A stretch of DNA of 47,994 nt from positions 1-47,994 of the forward strand of contig JALOTL010000021.1 in the NCBI GenBank assembly GCA_025457915.1, given 5' to 3'. Below, one piece after another: positions 7,179-18,213 of the stretch. A program made the position numbers and the translations under genes. Positions within the stretch are counted from its first letter, which is position 1. Each line of letters begins with the position of its first letter. The DNA is from Spirochaetota bacterium (GTDB lineage: Bacteria > Spirochaetota > UBA4802 > UBA5550). The notes under the pieces were generated by a model. The model had not been told where the DNA came from and ran no database searches. It saw only the letters and a list, made by a program, of their open reading frames with translations.

Positions 7179-8149
7179 AACAGGCGGTCAGAACAACGCT
7201 CTTCGTGGCGTCAGGTTTTATTGTTGCTGTAGCATTCCTCTCGCTGGGGAGCGAATTGATCACGCCGGGGAATATTTTTTCCTCGTTGACCGGATCGGGC
7301 AGCGAAATCGACAGGTCGATAGTCCTCGGCATAAGGCTGCCGAGGCTCATCATGGCCGCCGTCCTCGGCGCATCGCTTGCCGTAAGCGGGGCCGTGTTCC
7401 AGTCGCTTCTCAGGAACCCCCTTGCGGACCCTTATATAATAGGGGTTTCGAGCGGGGCGGCCCTCGGCGCCACAGTTGCAATCGTGCTGTCGCTCGCATA
7501 TCCCCTTGTCGTCCTTTCGTCTTTCATCGGCAGCGGCGCGGCGATAACGGCCGTCCACCTTGTATCCAGGAGGCTGAGGATGGGCAGCGCGACCCTGATC
7601 CTGGCCGGCATTTCCGTGAGCTTCATTTTTTCATCCTCCGTGTTTCTCATATACTCGCTTACCAGCTCTGAAAAGGTTCACAAGTCGCTGATGTGGATGA
7701 TGGGCGATCTCTCGATGTCCAGGCCGGATCTTCTCGCGGCTGTTTCCGGGGCCTCGGTGATTTTGATGTCCGTTGCGTGGATTTTTCACCGGCAGCTCAA
7801 TATCCTGTCCTTCGGCCGGTCTTTTGCGAGAAGCCACGGCGTTCCGGGTTCCTCGCTCAATACGCTTTTCTGGACGGCCTCTCTTCTCGCTGCGGTTTCC
7901 GTTACGGCCGGTGGGATCATCGGTTTCGTGGGCCTTATAGTTCCGCACGCGGCCAGGGCGCTTTTCGGTCCGGACCACGTCAAGCTGCTTCCCGCATCCG
8001 CTTTCGGCGGGGCCGCATTCCTGGTTATGGCAGATGCAATAGGCAGAAGCATCGCTCCGCCTTATGAAATACCCGTGGGCGTTATCACTTCGTTTTTCGG
8101 CGGGATTTTCTTCATTGTTTACATGATGAAAAGGAGGGCGCCCGATTGA
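7175..8149 (+). CDS. ABC importer permease (BtuC/FecCD family)
   Basis: A 324-residue polytopic inner-membrane protein with about ten hydrophobic helices. Family signatures include LGIRLPRLIMAAVLGASLAVSG near the N-terminus, FQSLLRNPLADPYIIGVSSGAALGA, and the coupling region GIIGFVGLIVPHAAR that contacts the ATPase. It ends in a short basic cytoplasmic tail. It overlaps the binding-protein gene upstream by four bases and the ATPase gene downstream by four bases, so the three genes are one coupled operon. It forms the membrane channel for corrinoid or iron-chelate import. Confidence 0.9.
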   Translation: MKQAVRTTLFVASGFIVAVAFLSLGSELITPGNIFSSLTGSGSEIDRSIVLGIRLPRLIMAAVLGASLAVSGAVFQSLLRNPLADPYIIGVSSGAALGATVAIVLSLAYPLVVLSSFIGSGAAITAVHLVSRRLRMGSATLILAGISVSFIFSSSVFLIYSLTSSEKVHKSLMWMMGDLSMSRPDLLAAVSGASVILMSVAWIFHRQLNILSFGRSFARSHGVPGSSLNTLFWTASLLAAVSVTAGGIIGFVGLIVPHAARALFGPDHVKLLPASAFGGAAFLVMADAIGRSIAPPYEIPVGVITSFFGGIFFIVYMMKRRAPD

Positions 8150-8946
8150 GCGTTTTTGAAATGAAATCCGTTTTTGCCGGTTATGGCGATAGGAACGTGC
8201 TGTCGGGAATCAACCTTCATATTGAAAAGGGGGAGTTCGCCGCTGTTATCGGGCCAAACGGGGCAGGTAAAAGCACCCTCCTGAAGGTCATGGCCGGTGA
8301 CCTCGCGCCGTCTTCCGGCGAGGTTTTATTCAACGGCAGGTGCGTCTGTGAATACGGCGCCCGGGAGATTTCAAGGGGCTTTTCGGTCGTGCACCAGTTT
8401 CTTGATAACGTCCAGGCCTTTACTGTGAGGGAGTTCGTCGGAATGGGGAGATTTCCCCATCAGGGCTTCCTTGGAATAGAAAGCGCTGATGACTGCCGCG
8501 AGATAGAGGACGCGATGGAGATTACCGGCGTTTCCGGGCTGTCCGGCAGAAGAATAACGGATCTGTCCGGCGGTGAGCTCCAGCTGGTAAGGATAGCGCA
8601 TTCACTGGCGCAGAACCGGGATGTAATCCTGCTGGACGAACCGGTATCGCACCTCGACATTATGCACTCGGTCGGGATCATGGACATTCTGCATGATTTG
8701 AACGCGGTCGGATCGACGATAATAAGCGTGCTTCACGACATCAATCTGTCTTCCGAATACTGCAGCAGCATTATCGGGATCAAGGAAGGGGAGGTGTTCC
8801 TTTCCGGGGCGCCCGCGGACGTATTGAGATACGATCTCGTCGAAGAGCTTTTCGGAACGGTCTGCACGGTCAATACGAACCCGATTTCCGGAAAGCCCTT
8901 CGTTTATCCCGTACCCGGGCACGTCAGGAAGTCGTTCGCGAAATGA
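8146..8946 (+). CDS. ABC importer ATP-binding protein (BtuD/FecE family)
   Basis: The ATPase of the importer, 266 residues. Walker A is GPNGAGKST (36-44), the signature is LSGGE (140-144), Walker B is ILLDEP (161-166) and the switch histidine is in SVLHDINLS. All are intact, unlike the MlaF protein at 37-38 kb. Translation starts at a TTG (8146) within the permease stop, eight bases after a strong AAGGAGG site. The stop codon abuts the stop of the convergent flaA gene with no gap (8946/8947). Confidence 0.92.
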   Translation: MSVFEMKSVFAGYGDRNVLSGINLHIEKGEFAAVIGPNGAGKSTLLKVMAGDLAPSSGEVLFNGRCVCEYGAREISRGFSVVHQFLDNVQAFTVREFVGMGRFPHQGFLGIESADDCREIEDAMEITGVSGLSGRRITDLSGGELQLVRIAHSLAQNRDVILLDEPVSHLDIMHSVGIMDILHDLNAVGSTIISVLHDINLSSEYCSSIIGIKEGEVFLSGAPADVLRYDLVEELFGTVCTVNTNPISGKPFVYPVPGHVRKSFAK

Positions 8947-9660
8947 TCACCACTCATCCTGCTGGATGTCGGTATATTTTTCCCTGACCTTCGCTGCAAG
9001 ATTGTCCAGGTAGAAGTACTGCCAGACGGGGAGCCTTGACTCGTTGCCGGGCCTGTACTGTATATGCAGGACCTTGACGAACTTTTTCTGGTTCAGGTAT
9101 TCGTCCTGCTGGTTCACTTCCTTCGGGACCTGGATGGTCAGCTTTTGCCATCCTTTAAAGTTCAGCTTGCCGAATACCAGCCTGTGGTTTTTTTCCTTAA
9201 CGTCCTGTATGAATATGGACAGTTCGCCGGAAAACTTTTTCCCCAGCGCCCAGACGGTTATTTCCTTGCAGTGCTTGTCAATTACAATGTCCTTGGCGGG
9301 ATAAATTAGATAGGAGTCGCCCTTCCTGCCGAAGAGCTTTACCCCGAGATATTTTTTAGATTCATTCGCGGGCGCGGGGTGCTGGTCCAGTATTTTTACT
9401 TCCATTTTATCAGGCTCTACGGCATTGGCCTTCATGTTCTTCGACGTGTACTGGTTGGTTTCAAAGTCCTCGAGCATCGCCTCCTTGTAAACAGCGTAAA
9501 TTTTTTTGGCGTCCTTTACCTCTTTTTTATCCCGGTCCTTTTCTTTTTCCAGTTTTTCGGATTTTTCTTTAGGTTCGGTATCCGTCTTTTTTTCCTGCGT
9601 GAAGGATGGAACCGCAACGGCAGCAGAAATCAACATAACCAGAAGTAATCGTTTCATCAT
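8947..9660 (-). CDS. flaA: Flagellar filament outer-layer protein, FlaA family
   Basis: A 237-residue secreted protein. It has a signal peptide (MMKRLLLVMLISAAVAVPSFTQ), a highly charged Lys/Glu linker (residues 24-52) and a beta-rich domain. The domain carries FlaA-like wording: a DFE opening, KEITVWALGKKFSGELSIFI, a GKLNFKGWQKLTIQVPKEV block and FYLDNLAAKVREKY at the end. FlaA proteins sheath the periplasmic flagella of spirochaetes, so this is the main taxonomic clue in the window. No other flagellar gene is nearby. A GGGGGATGC ribosome site precedes the ATG. It could be a FlaA-like paralogue rather than the principal sheath protein, since the Lys/Glu linker is unusual. Confidence 0.75.
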   Translation of the reverse strand: MMKRLLLVMLISAAVAVPSFTQEKKTDTEPKEKSEKLEKEKDRDKKEVKDAKKIYAVYKEAMLEDFETNQYTSKNMKANAVEPDKMEVKILDQHPAPANESKKYLGVKLFGRKGDSYLIYPAKDIVIDKHCKEITVWALGKKFSGELSIFIQDVKEKNHRLVFGKLNFKGWQKLTIQVPKEVNQQDEYLNQKKFVKVLHIQYRPGNESRLPVWQYFYLDNLAAKVREKYTDIQQDEW

Positions 9661-9803
9661 GCATCCCCCGTTTGATCGAATATCGTCATGAATTTATAAA
9701 AAAACCTCATTCATGTCAATAAATTCTTTACAGGCGGATAAAAATCTTCAACAGGATAATGACTAATCCCGGTACGGGTTTTATCCTGAAAGCGGAGGAT
9801 GAT

Positions 9804-10166
9804 ATGGAAAAGCGCGGGGCGGCAAGGGTCAGCATACCTGAAAGCAGGTTGATGCTCAAAGATGAGGGGGTTTTTTTCGATATAGACGAGATCAGGGGCA
9901 GGCCGGTGGATATAAGCCTGAAGGGGATCGGTGTCGAAATCCCGGATCTCACTCCGCAGCAGGCGGAGAGGCTCAGGGGGCCCGGGGAGCTGTTCATCAA
10001 TCTGCATCTCGGGGACGACGCGATATCCGCGGGAGTTAAAAAGGCCTGGTTTGTTGTCAGGGAGGATGGCGGAAGGATCCTATTCAAGGGCGGCCTCTCT
10101 ATTGACGTCATATCTCCGCAGGACAGGCTGAAGCTGCATGGTTTTATCGAGGGAATCAGAAAGTAG
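9804..10166 (+). CDS. PilZ-domain protein (probable c-di-GMP receptor)
   Basis: A 120-residue single-domain protein. The chosen ATG (9804) has GGAGG five bases upstream and gives MEKRGAARVSIPES. This contains the RxxxR c-di-GMP-binding motif (Arg4-Arg8); the second motif, DISLKGIGVEI, is the PilZ (D/N)xSxxG block. The protein should bind c-di-GMP and relay it to a partner, possibly in motility given FlaA next door. Two GGDEF proteins are encoded at 28.3-30.3 kb. An upstream ATG at 9759 has no ribosome site. Confidence 0.8.
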   Translation: MEKRGAARVSIPESRLMLKDEGVFFDIDEIRGRPVDISLKGIGVEIPDLTPQQAERLRGPGELFINLHLGDDAISAGVKKAWFVVREDGGRILFKGGLSIDVISPQDRLKLHGFIEGIRK

Positions 10167-10208
10167 GATTATTTTACATTCCCGTGTTTTTATTGCGTTA
10201 TTATTTTA

Positions 10209-10238
10209 TTGACAAATAGAAGACCGGTAAAATCTAAT
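10209..10238 (+). promoter_or_regulatory. Candidate promoter upstream of carB
   Basis: TTGACA (10209-10214) and TCTAAT (10233-10238) are spaced by 18 bases. A start near 10245 gives a leader of about 50 bases, which contains a small hairpin GACCG-GCGTTT-CGGTC (10262-10277). No PyrR-binding consensus was recognised. Confidence 0.45.
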
Positions 10239-10296
10239 CCATAGGATTGACTTTCCACCATGACCGGCGTTTCGGTCTTCAGTCCCGGGTATACGG

Positions 10297-13616
<3,320 letters not shown>

Positions 13617-13617
<1 letters not shown>

Positions 13618-14153
13618 TGAATGAAAAGCTCATTCTAGACGCTGCTGAGATCAGGAAAATCATCGACGGGATATCAGAACAGATATTCAGCGACATCCCG
13701 GATATCGACAATTTCGCCATTGTCGGCGTGCAGACAAGGGGCGTTGAAATAGGCAACAGGGTCAGGAGAAACATTGAAAGGCTTTCGGGAAAATCGATAA
13801 AAAGCGGCATCCTTGATATAACCTTTCACAGGGACGATCTCGCCACAAGGGGTGTCCTGCCCATTATAAAGGAAACCAGGATAGAGTTCGATATAGACAA
13901 GTTGACGATACTCCTCGTCGACGACGTAATCTTCACGGGCAGGACCACAAAGGCGGCACTTGAAAGCCTGACAACCTTCGGCAGGCCCAGTTCGATCAAG
14001 TTCATGGTGCTGATAGACAGGGGCAACAGGGAGCTCCCGATCCAGCCCGATTACTGCGGTCACAGTGTTAAAACGAAAATCAGGGACAAGGTCAAGGTCA
14101 AACTCGCGGAAATTGATAATATGGAAGACTCGGTTTATATTTATTCCGAATAG
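13617..14153 (+). CDS. pyrR: PyrR: pyrimidine operon regulator / uracil phosphoribosyltransferase
   Basis: A 178-residue type I phosphoribosyltransferase. The PRPP-binding loop reads TILLVDDVIFTGRTTKAAL (residues 97-115), and the family words GVQTRGVEIG, DITFHRDDL and VLIDRGNRELPIQPDYCG are present. PyrR binds pyr mRNA leaders in response to UMP/UTP in many bacteria and can also make UMP from uracil. The start codon overlaps the carB stop (TAATG), so it is translationally coupled to carB. RNA-binding regulation here is inferred from the family; no binding site was identified. Confidence 0.92.
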
Positions 14154-14504
14154 CCTTTATCCTTTCGGGGGTAATATAAGAATTTTTTTTTTGCTTTGCC
14201 GCCATAACAGGCGCTTTATTTTTCTCATGCACGACAATTCCGGTCACAGGGTCAAAATCGACTGGGTTTTTTCGACGCATCCGGTGAGCGAAAAAAGGTC
14301 GGGAAAATTGAAATCATTTATGGCCAGTACCGGGGCTGTATACGAAAAGTCCCCGAAATACGGACCCGGCGTATCCCTCTGATTGTCCATAGCTGAAAAA
14401 ATAATACAAAACAAACTCTCTATGCCGCGGGAAAAACTTTCGGGCTTGAAAGGCCGGGGATTTTATGCTATTTTCAATTAAGCACTTATTATGGGGGAAG
14501 AATC
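14154..14504. other. Intergenic region, no firm gene
   Basis: This 351-base stretch lies between pyrR and the epimerase gene. It contains a T-run (around 14173-14182) with no good stem before it. A short open frame (14227-14382, beginning MHDNSGHRVKIDW) lacks a ribosome site and matches nothing recognised, so it is not called. A GGGGGAAG ribosome site for the next gene is at the right end. Confidence 0.4.
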
Positions 14505-15407
14505 ATGAAGGTATTTATAACGGGAGGGCTTGGATTCGTCGGATCGGTACTGGCCGAAAGGCTTGTATCGCTGGGCCATTCCGTTACGGTGTTGAACAGG
14601 ACTGACAGGGGGACCGGCATATCCGGCGTCAAGATTATAATTGCCGATTCGACCGTCCCGGGGAAATGGCAGGAAGAGCTGGCCGGGCATGACGCAGTAA
14701 TAAACCTGGCCGGCGCTTCGATTTTCAAGCGCTGGACGGAAAAAACCAGGAAAGAGATATACGACAGCAGGATAATGACGACAAGAAACGTCGTTGACGC
14801 GATCGCTTCCCGGAAGGGCGGAGGGATGGATTTCTTTTCGGCGTCCGCAGTCGGATATTACGGGTACCATGGGGACGAATTTCTCGACGAGGGTGCCGGA
14901 CCCGGGAATGATTATCTCGCCGGGATCTGCGTTGACTGGGAAAGGGAGGCCCTGCGCGCGAAGGAATTCGGATCCAGGGTCGTCCTGACCAGGTTCGGAG
15001 TGATACTCGGTAAAAACGGCGGCGCCCTGGACAGGCTTGTTTCCATTACCGGGATGCATCTGGCATCGGTCATCGGGAGCGGGAAGCAGTGGTTTTCATG
15101 GATTCATATGGAAGACGTGGCGGGGATATTTCTTCATTTAATTAAAAATCGCACCATCCATGGCCCGGTGAATTTTACCACGGAAGGCCCTGTAACAAAC
15201 AGGGATTTTACATACACGCTTGCCCGTGTAATGAAAAAAAGGGTGCTTCTTCCCCCGGTTCCGGGATTTGCGCTCAAGCTGATTATGGGTGAATTCGGGG
15301 GCTTTCTTATCGAGGGGCAGAGGGTCCTGCCGGGAGAAATGGCCGCGTCCGGATACCGTTTCCGTTTTCCTGAACTGGGGGAAGCGCTTGCGGACCTGGT
15401 TTCCTGA
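14505..15407 (+). CDS. TIGR01777-family NAD(P)-dependent epimerase (YfcH-like)
   Basis: A 300-residue extended short-chain dehydrogenase. The N-terminal nucleotide-binding motif TGGLGFVGS is at residues 6-14. Typical family blocks follow: AVINLAGASIFKRWTEKTRKEIYDSR, SASAVGYYG with the catalytic Tyr region, and GKQWFSWIHMEDVAGIF. The C-terminal DUF1731-type segment is marked by NFTTEGPVTNRDFTYTLA and LPPVPGFALKLIMGE. Substrate is unknown for the whole family. The ATG follows a GGGGGAAGAATC ribosome site. It is transcribed alone, upstream of the tetR promoter. Confidence 0.88.
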   Translation: MKVFITGGLGFVGSVLAERLVSLGHSVTVLNRTDRGTGISGVKIIIADSTVPGKWQEELAGHDAVINLAGASIFKRWTEKTRKEIYDSRIMTTRNVVDAIASRKGGGMDFFSASAVGYYGYHGDEFLDEGAGPGNDYLAGICVDWEREALRAKEFGSRVVLTRFGVILGKNGGALDRLVSITGMHLASVIGSGKQWFSWIHMEDVAGIFLHLIKNRTIHGPVNFTTEGPVTNRDFTYTLARVMKKRVLLPPVPGFALKLIMGEFGGFLIEGQRVLPGEMAASGYRFRFPELGEALADLVS

Positions 15408-15497
15408 AGTCAATTATTTCAAAGTTCATTCTATATAAAACAGATATTCGAATGATTTCCTTCTGGAAAAATTTTTTAATATTTTGATAAAAAAATA

Positions 15498-15526
15498 TTG
15501 ACATGTCACCGATTGGTGACATTATG
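15498..15526 (+). promoter_or_regulatory. Promoter with embedded palindromic operator for the TetR gene
   Basis: TTGACA (15498-15503) and CATTAT (15520-15525) are spaced by 16 bases. Between and overlapping them lies a near-perfect palindrome, ATGTCACC-GATT-GGTGACAT (15503-15522), with eight-base arms. It begins 23 bases before the TetR start codon. The position strongly suggests that the TetR protein binds here to repress its own transcript, including the hydrolase gene downstream. Confidence 0.65.
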
Positions 15527-15544
15527 CCCCTATAAAGTGATGCG

Positions 15545-16174
15545 ATGGAAAAAGACAGTAAAAAGACCAGGGAGAAGATCCTGAATGCCACAAAGAAGCT
15601 CCTGGCTGAAGATGGATTCATCTCCTTCGGCATCAATTCCATAGCAAGGACGGCAGGAGTTGACAAGGTCCTGATCTACAGGTATTTCGGTGGATTGAAC
15701 GAACTCATGAACGAGCTTTTCAGGCAAAGCGACTTCTGGCCGGACCTTGATGACCTTCTTGGTGATAATAAACCATTTCTGCAGGAAATGAGTGCCAGGG
15801 AGATCAGCAAGGTCATCCTGAAGGGACGTCTCAGGGAGTTGAGGAAGAGACCTGTTACAATGGAAATCATGAGATGGGAGATGATTCAGAAAAATGAACT
15901 GACAGACGAACTTGCAAGGGAAAGGGAGAAGCAGGGAAGGATGCTTCTGGAGCTTTTACCGAAGAATCTTGAGTTTCCAGAAGGCATGGATATTTCCCCG
16001 GCAGCCGCATTGATTGTAGCTGGAATCACGCATCTCGTGCTGAGATCCGGCAAGATCCGTGAATTTCAGGGCGTTGACCTTGAATCTGAATCAGGGTGGT
16101 CAAGGATAGAGAGTGCCATTGACGTACTGGTCGATGCCTATTTCAGCTATTATGAAAAAAAGAAGACTGAATAA
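15545..16174 (+). CDS. TetR-family transcriptional regulator
   Basis: A 209-residue regulator. The N-terminal helix-turn-helix is typical: TREKILNATKKLLAEDGF, then SINSIARTAGVDKVLIYRYFG-like wording (residues 35-56). The C-terminal ligand domain is helical and not recognisable by substrate. A palindrome with eight-base arms sits in its own promoter (15503-15522), which points to autoregulation. The gene for a C45 hydrolase/barrel fusion starts 19 bases after its stop, so the two are probably co-transcribed and the hydrolase is the likely main target. No strong ribosome site precedes the ATG. Confidence 0.88.
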   Translation: MEKDSKKTREKILNATKKLLAEDGFISFGINSIARTAGVDKVLIYRYFGGLNELMNELFRQSDFWPDLDDLLGDNKPFLQEMSAREISKVILKGRLRELRKRPVTMEIMRWEMIQKNELTDELAREREKQGRMLLELLPKNLEFPEGMDISPAAALIVAGITHLVLRSGKIREFQGVDLESESGWSRIESAIDVLVDAYFSYYEKKKTE

Positions 16175-16193
16175 TGAATAAGAAGGTGAAACC

Positions 16194-18203
16194 ATGTATT
16201 TGAATATTTTTAAGATTTTTTTCGCTTTTTCCCTGCTGATTCTACCTGTCGGATTGAAAGCCGGGATCATCTCGGAATCCAGAATGATGGGACTGCCTGA
16301 AGAGTTTTACAGGGAATACGTCGAGCCTATTATGAACGCTCCGGTATTAAAATTTCATTTTTCTGAATCCACGCACCGGGGATCCTACAGGGATATCGGA
16401 CGATCGCAGGCCAGATCCATTCTCAAGAGGGATCCCGTATACATGGAGAAAAAAATCAGGATGTTGAAGTTGTTATCACTTCATAACCCGCAAGTATTAA
16501 AAATTAACGCAGGCGATATCAGAAAGAGGATATCTGCGTTTTTTCCTGCATACCTTGAAGAAGTGGAAGGGTTCGCGGAGGTAATGAAAATCGATGGGGA
16601 CCTTGCCATGGTAATCTACGGAATGAATTTCGGGAGCCTGCTTCCCGGGTGCAGCATGTTTGCCGTTTCCCGGGAAAGAAGCGGGGACGGCGGAATCATC
16701 GTTGGAAGGAATTACGACTGGTCGCCGGCCCTGAGCGATCTCTCGGTTGTGAGCATAGCGCCGAACGGCGGGTTCGCCTCGGTCGGACTGACGGAATTAA
16801 ACCTTGGACGGCTCGAGGGAATTAATGAAAAAGGTTTATATATATGCATGGCCGGAAGCCCGGCATGGAAAAAAGACGGACACGGATTTTTTTTCGCCCT
16901 TCCGGTCAGGGCGGTTCTCGACAGGGCCTCCGATGTAAATGAAGCGGTTGGCATAATCAGGCAGATACCGTCTTCCGACGGAAGGAACTACCTGATAGCG
17001 GATTCCAGCGGCAATGCCGCGGTTGTCGAGGCCGCTCCCGGCAGGGATATTTCCGTCAGAAGGCTGTCCGACTCGCCTGATGGGATCCTCATAGCCACCA
17101 ATCACTTCCAGAGCGCTGAATTAAAAGGATGCAACAGCAGCGTACTGCCGAATTCCTACGAGCGGCTGAGGATTATCAGGAAGCGTCTCGGCGGGAACGG
17201 AAAGATCCTGGAATCTGACGCTGACGGGCTCCTTCGAAAAGACGGTCCGGAAGGGGTGTTCTGGAAAAACTACGGCATGCTGTTCGGCACGATTCACTCG
17301 AGCATCTGCAGGCCAGAATCCGGAAAGCTCAGGGTAAAGGCCGGCGGTAATGAAAAAACCTATGCGGCAAAAGCGGACATCGACGGATACAGGGAAGTCG
17401 AATATGAAAACAGGGAAGCGAACGTGCTTGATTACATTTCAACAAGCGGGTTCAACCCGGTCGACCTGGATTCTTTTTACTTCAGGGCGGGTCTCGGTTT
17501 TTTTTACAGCGGCCAGATAATAAATCCCGGGGCCGTTATCGATACAGGGTACAAAAAAGGGATCGGCGGATCTGAGAAAATATACGGCAGCAACATTGAT
17601 TTCGGGATGTTCATCAATGCTTCGGTATCATTCCTTCGTTCTGGCGTGAAGGTTTCAATAAATCCCTTTCCGCTGGTATCCATTGAGGCATCGTCTTTTT
17701 ATTGCCAGATCTATCCCGGGATCAACAGGAGCGGAGTCGATGATGGTTCCCTGAGGATTCTCAGGAAAATCAACGGCCTTAAGAATGTTTACGGCACTCC
17801 CGGTATTAGCATTAACCCGGTTTTGAAGTTCGGAGGTATTCTAACGTTCGAGAATAAAATTACATTCTACGATTTTCAGAAACGATACTATGAATACGAA
17901 TCCAATCTTCTGGTGAGAAAAGGGCCTGTATGGTCGCCTTCGATCGAGGTTTTCATACCGTATTCGAGGTATTTTTTATGGGGATTCAGGATTCAATCGA
18001 ATGTCGAACTTTCGGCTGGCGATTACAGGTATTCCCCTCCGCTGAATAACAGGTGGAACATGAATGTGGGTCCGGTCCTGGCTTTTCCTAAAATATTCTA
18101 CGATTCTATACTTTATATAAACGCGGCGTACTGGACCAGGCTTTCAGAGGGGACCATGAGCGGCAGGTTTATGATCCTGGCGGCCGTCCGTTGCCAGATT
18201 TAG
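16194..18203 (+). CDS. C45-type Ntn-hydrolase fused to a predicted outer-membrane beta-barrel
   Basis: A 669-residue secreted protein with a signal peptide (residues 1-24). Residues 30-405 resemble the C45 / acyl-CoA:6-aminopenicillanate acyltransferase family. These are Ntn-hydrolases that self-cleave to expose a Cys nucleophile and then hydrolyse or transfer acyl amides. Cys153 in LLPGCSMFAVS is the presumed nucleophile, followed by GRNYDW (171-176), GINEKGLYICMAGSP and ATNHF (301-305). From about residue 415 onward the sequence changes to alternating aromatic/polar strands (YFRAGLGFFYSGQI, DFGMFINASVSFL, RYFLWGFRIQSNVELS) typical of an outer-membrane barrel of perhaps 8-12 strands. The last residue is Ile rather than an aromatic. 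A good AAGGTG ribosome site precedes the ATG. Substrate is unknown; the barrel is a pattern-based prediction. Confidence 0.72.
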   Translation: MYLNIFKIFFAFSLLILPVGLKAGIISESRMMGLPEEFYREYVEPIMNAPVLKFHFSESTHRGSYRDIGRSQARSILKRDPVYMEKKIRMLKLLSLHNPQVLKINAGDIRKRISAFFPAYLEEVEGFAEVMKIDGDLAMVIYGMNFGSLLPGCSMFAVSRERSGDGGIIVGRNYDWSPALSDLSVVSIAPNGGFASVGLTELNLGRLEGINEKGLYICMAGSPAWKKDGHGFFFALPVRAVLDRASDVNEAVGIIRQIPSSDGRNYLIADSSGNAAVVEAAPGRDISVRRLSDSPDGILIATNHFQSAELKGCNSSVLPNSYERLRIIRKRLGGNGKILESDADGLLRKDGPEGVFWKNYGMLFGTIHSSICRPESGKLRVKAGGNEKTYAAKADIDGYREVEYENREANVLDYISTSGFNPVDLDSFYFRAGLGFFYSGQIINPGAVIDTGYKKGIGGSEKIYGSNIDFGMFINASVSFLRSGVKVSINPFPLVSIEASSFYCQIYPGINRSGVDDGSLRILRKINGLKNVYGTPGISINPVLKFGGILTFENKITFYDFQKRYYEYESNLLVRKGPVWSPSIEVFIPYSRYFLWGFRIQSNVELSAGDYRYSPPLNNRWNMNVGPVLAFPKIFYDSILYINAAYWTRLSEGTMSGRFMILAAVRCQI

Positions 18204-18213
18204 ATGATATCGA

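Noticed and set aside
6366-8946. Naming the ABC importer firmly as BtuFCD
   Set aside because: BtuFCD and iron-siderophore/haem importers share all visible motifs, and no cobalamin riboswitch precedes these genes. Only the neighbourhood supports B12.
14065-14382. Open frame of 105 codons overlapping the end of pyrR
   Set aside because: The first part is pyrR in another frame. The tail from 14227 (MHDNSGHRV) lacks a ribosome site and matches no known family.
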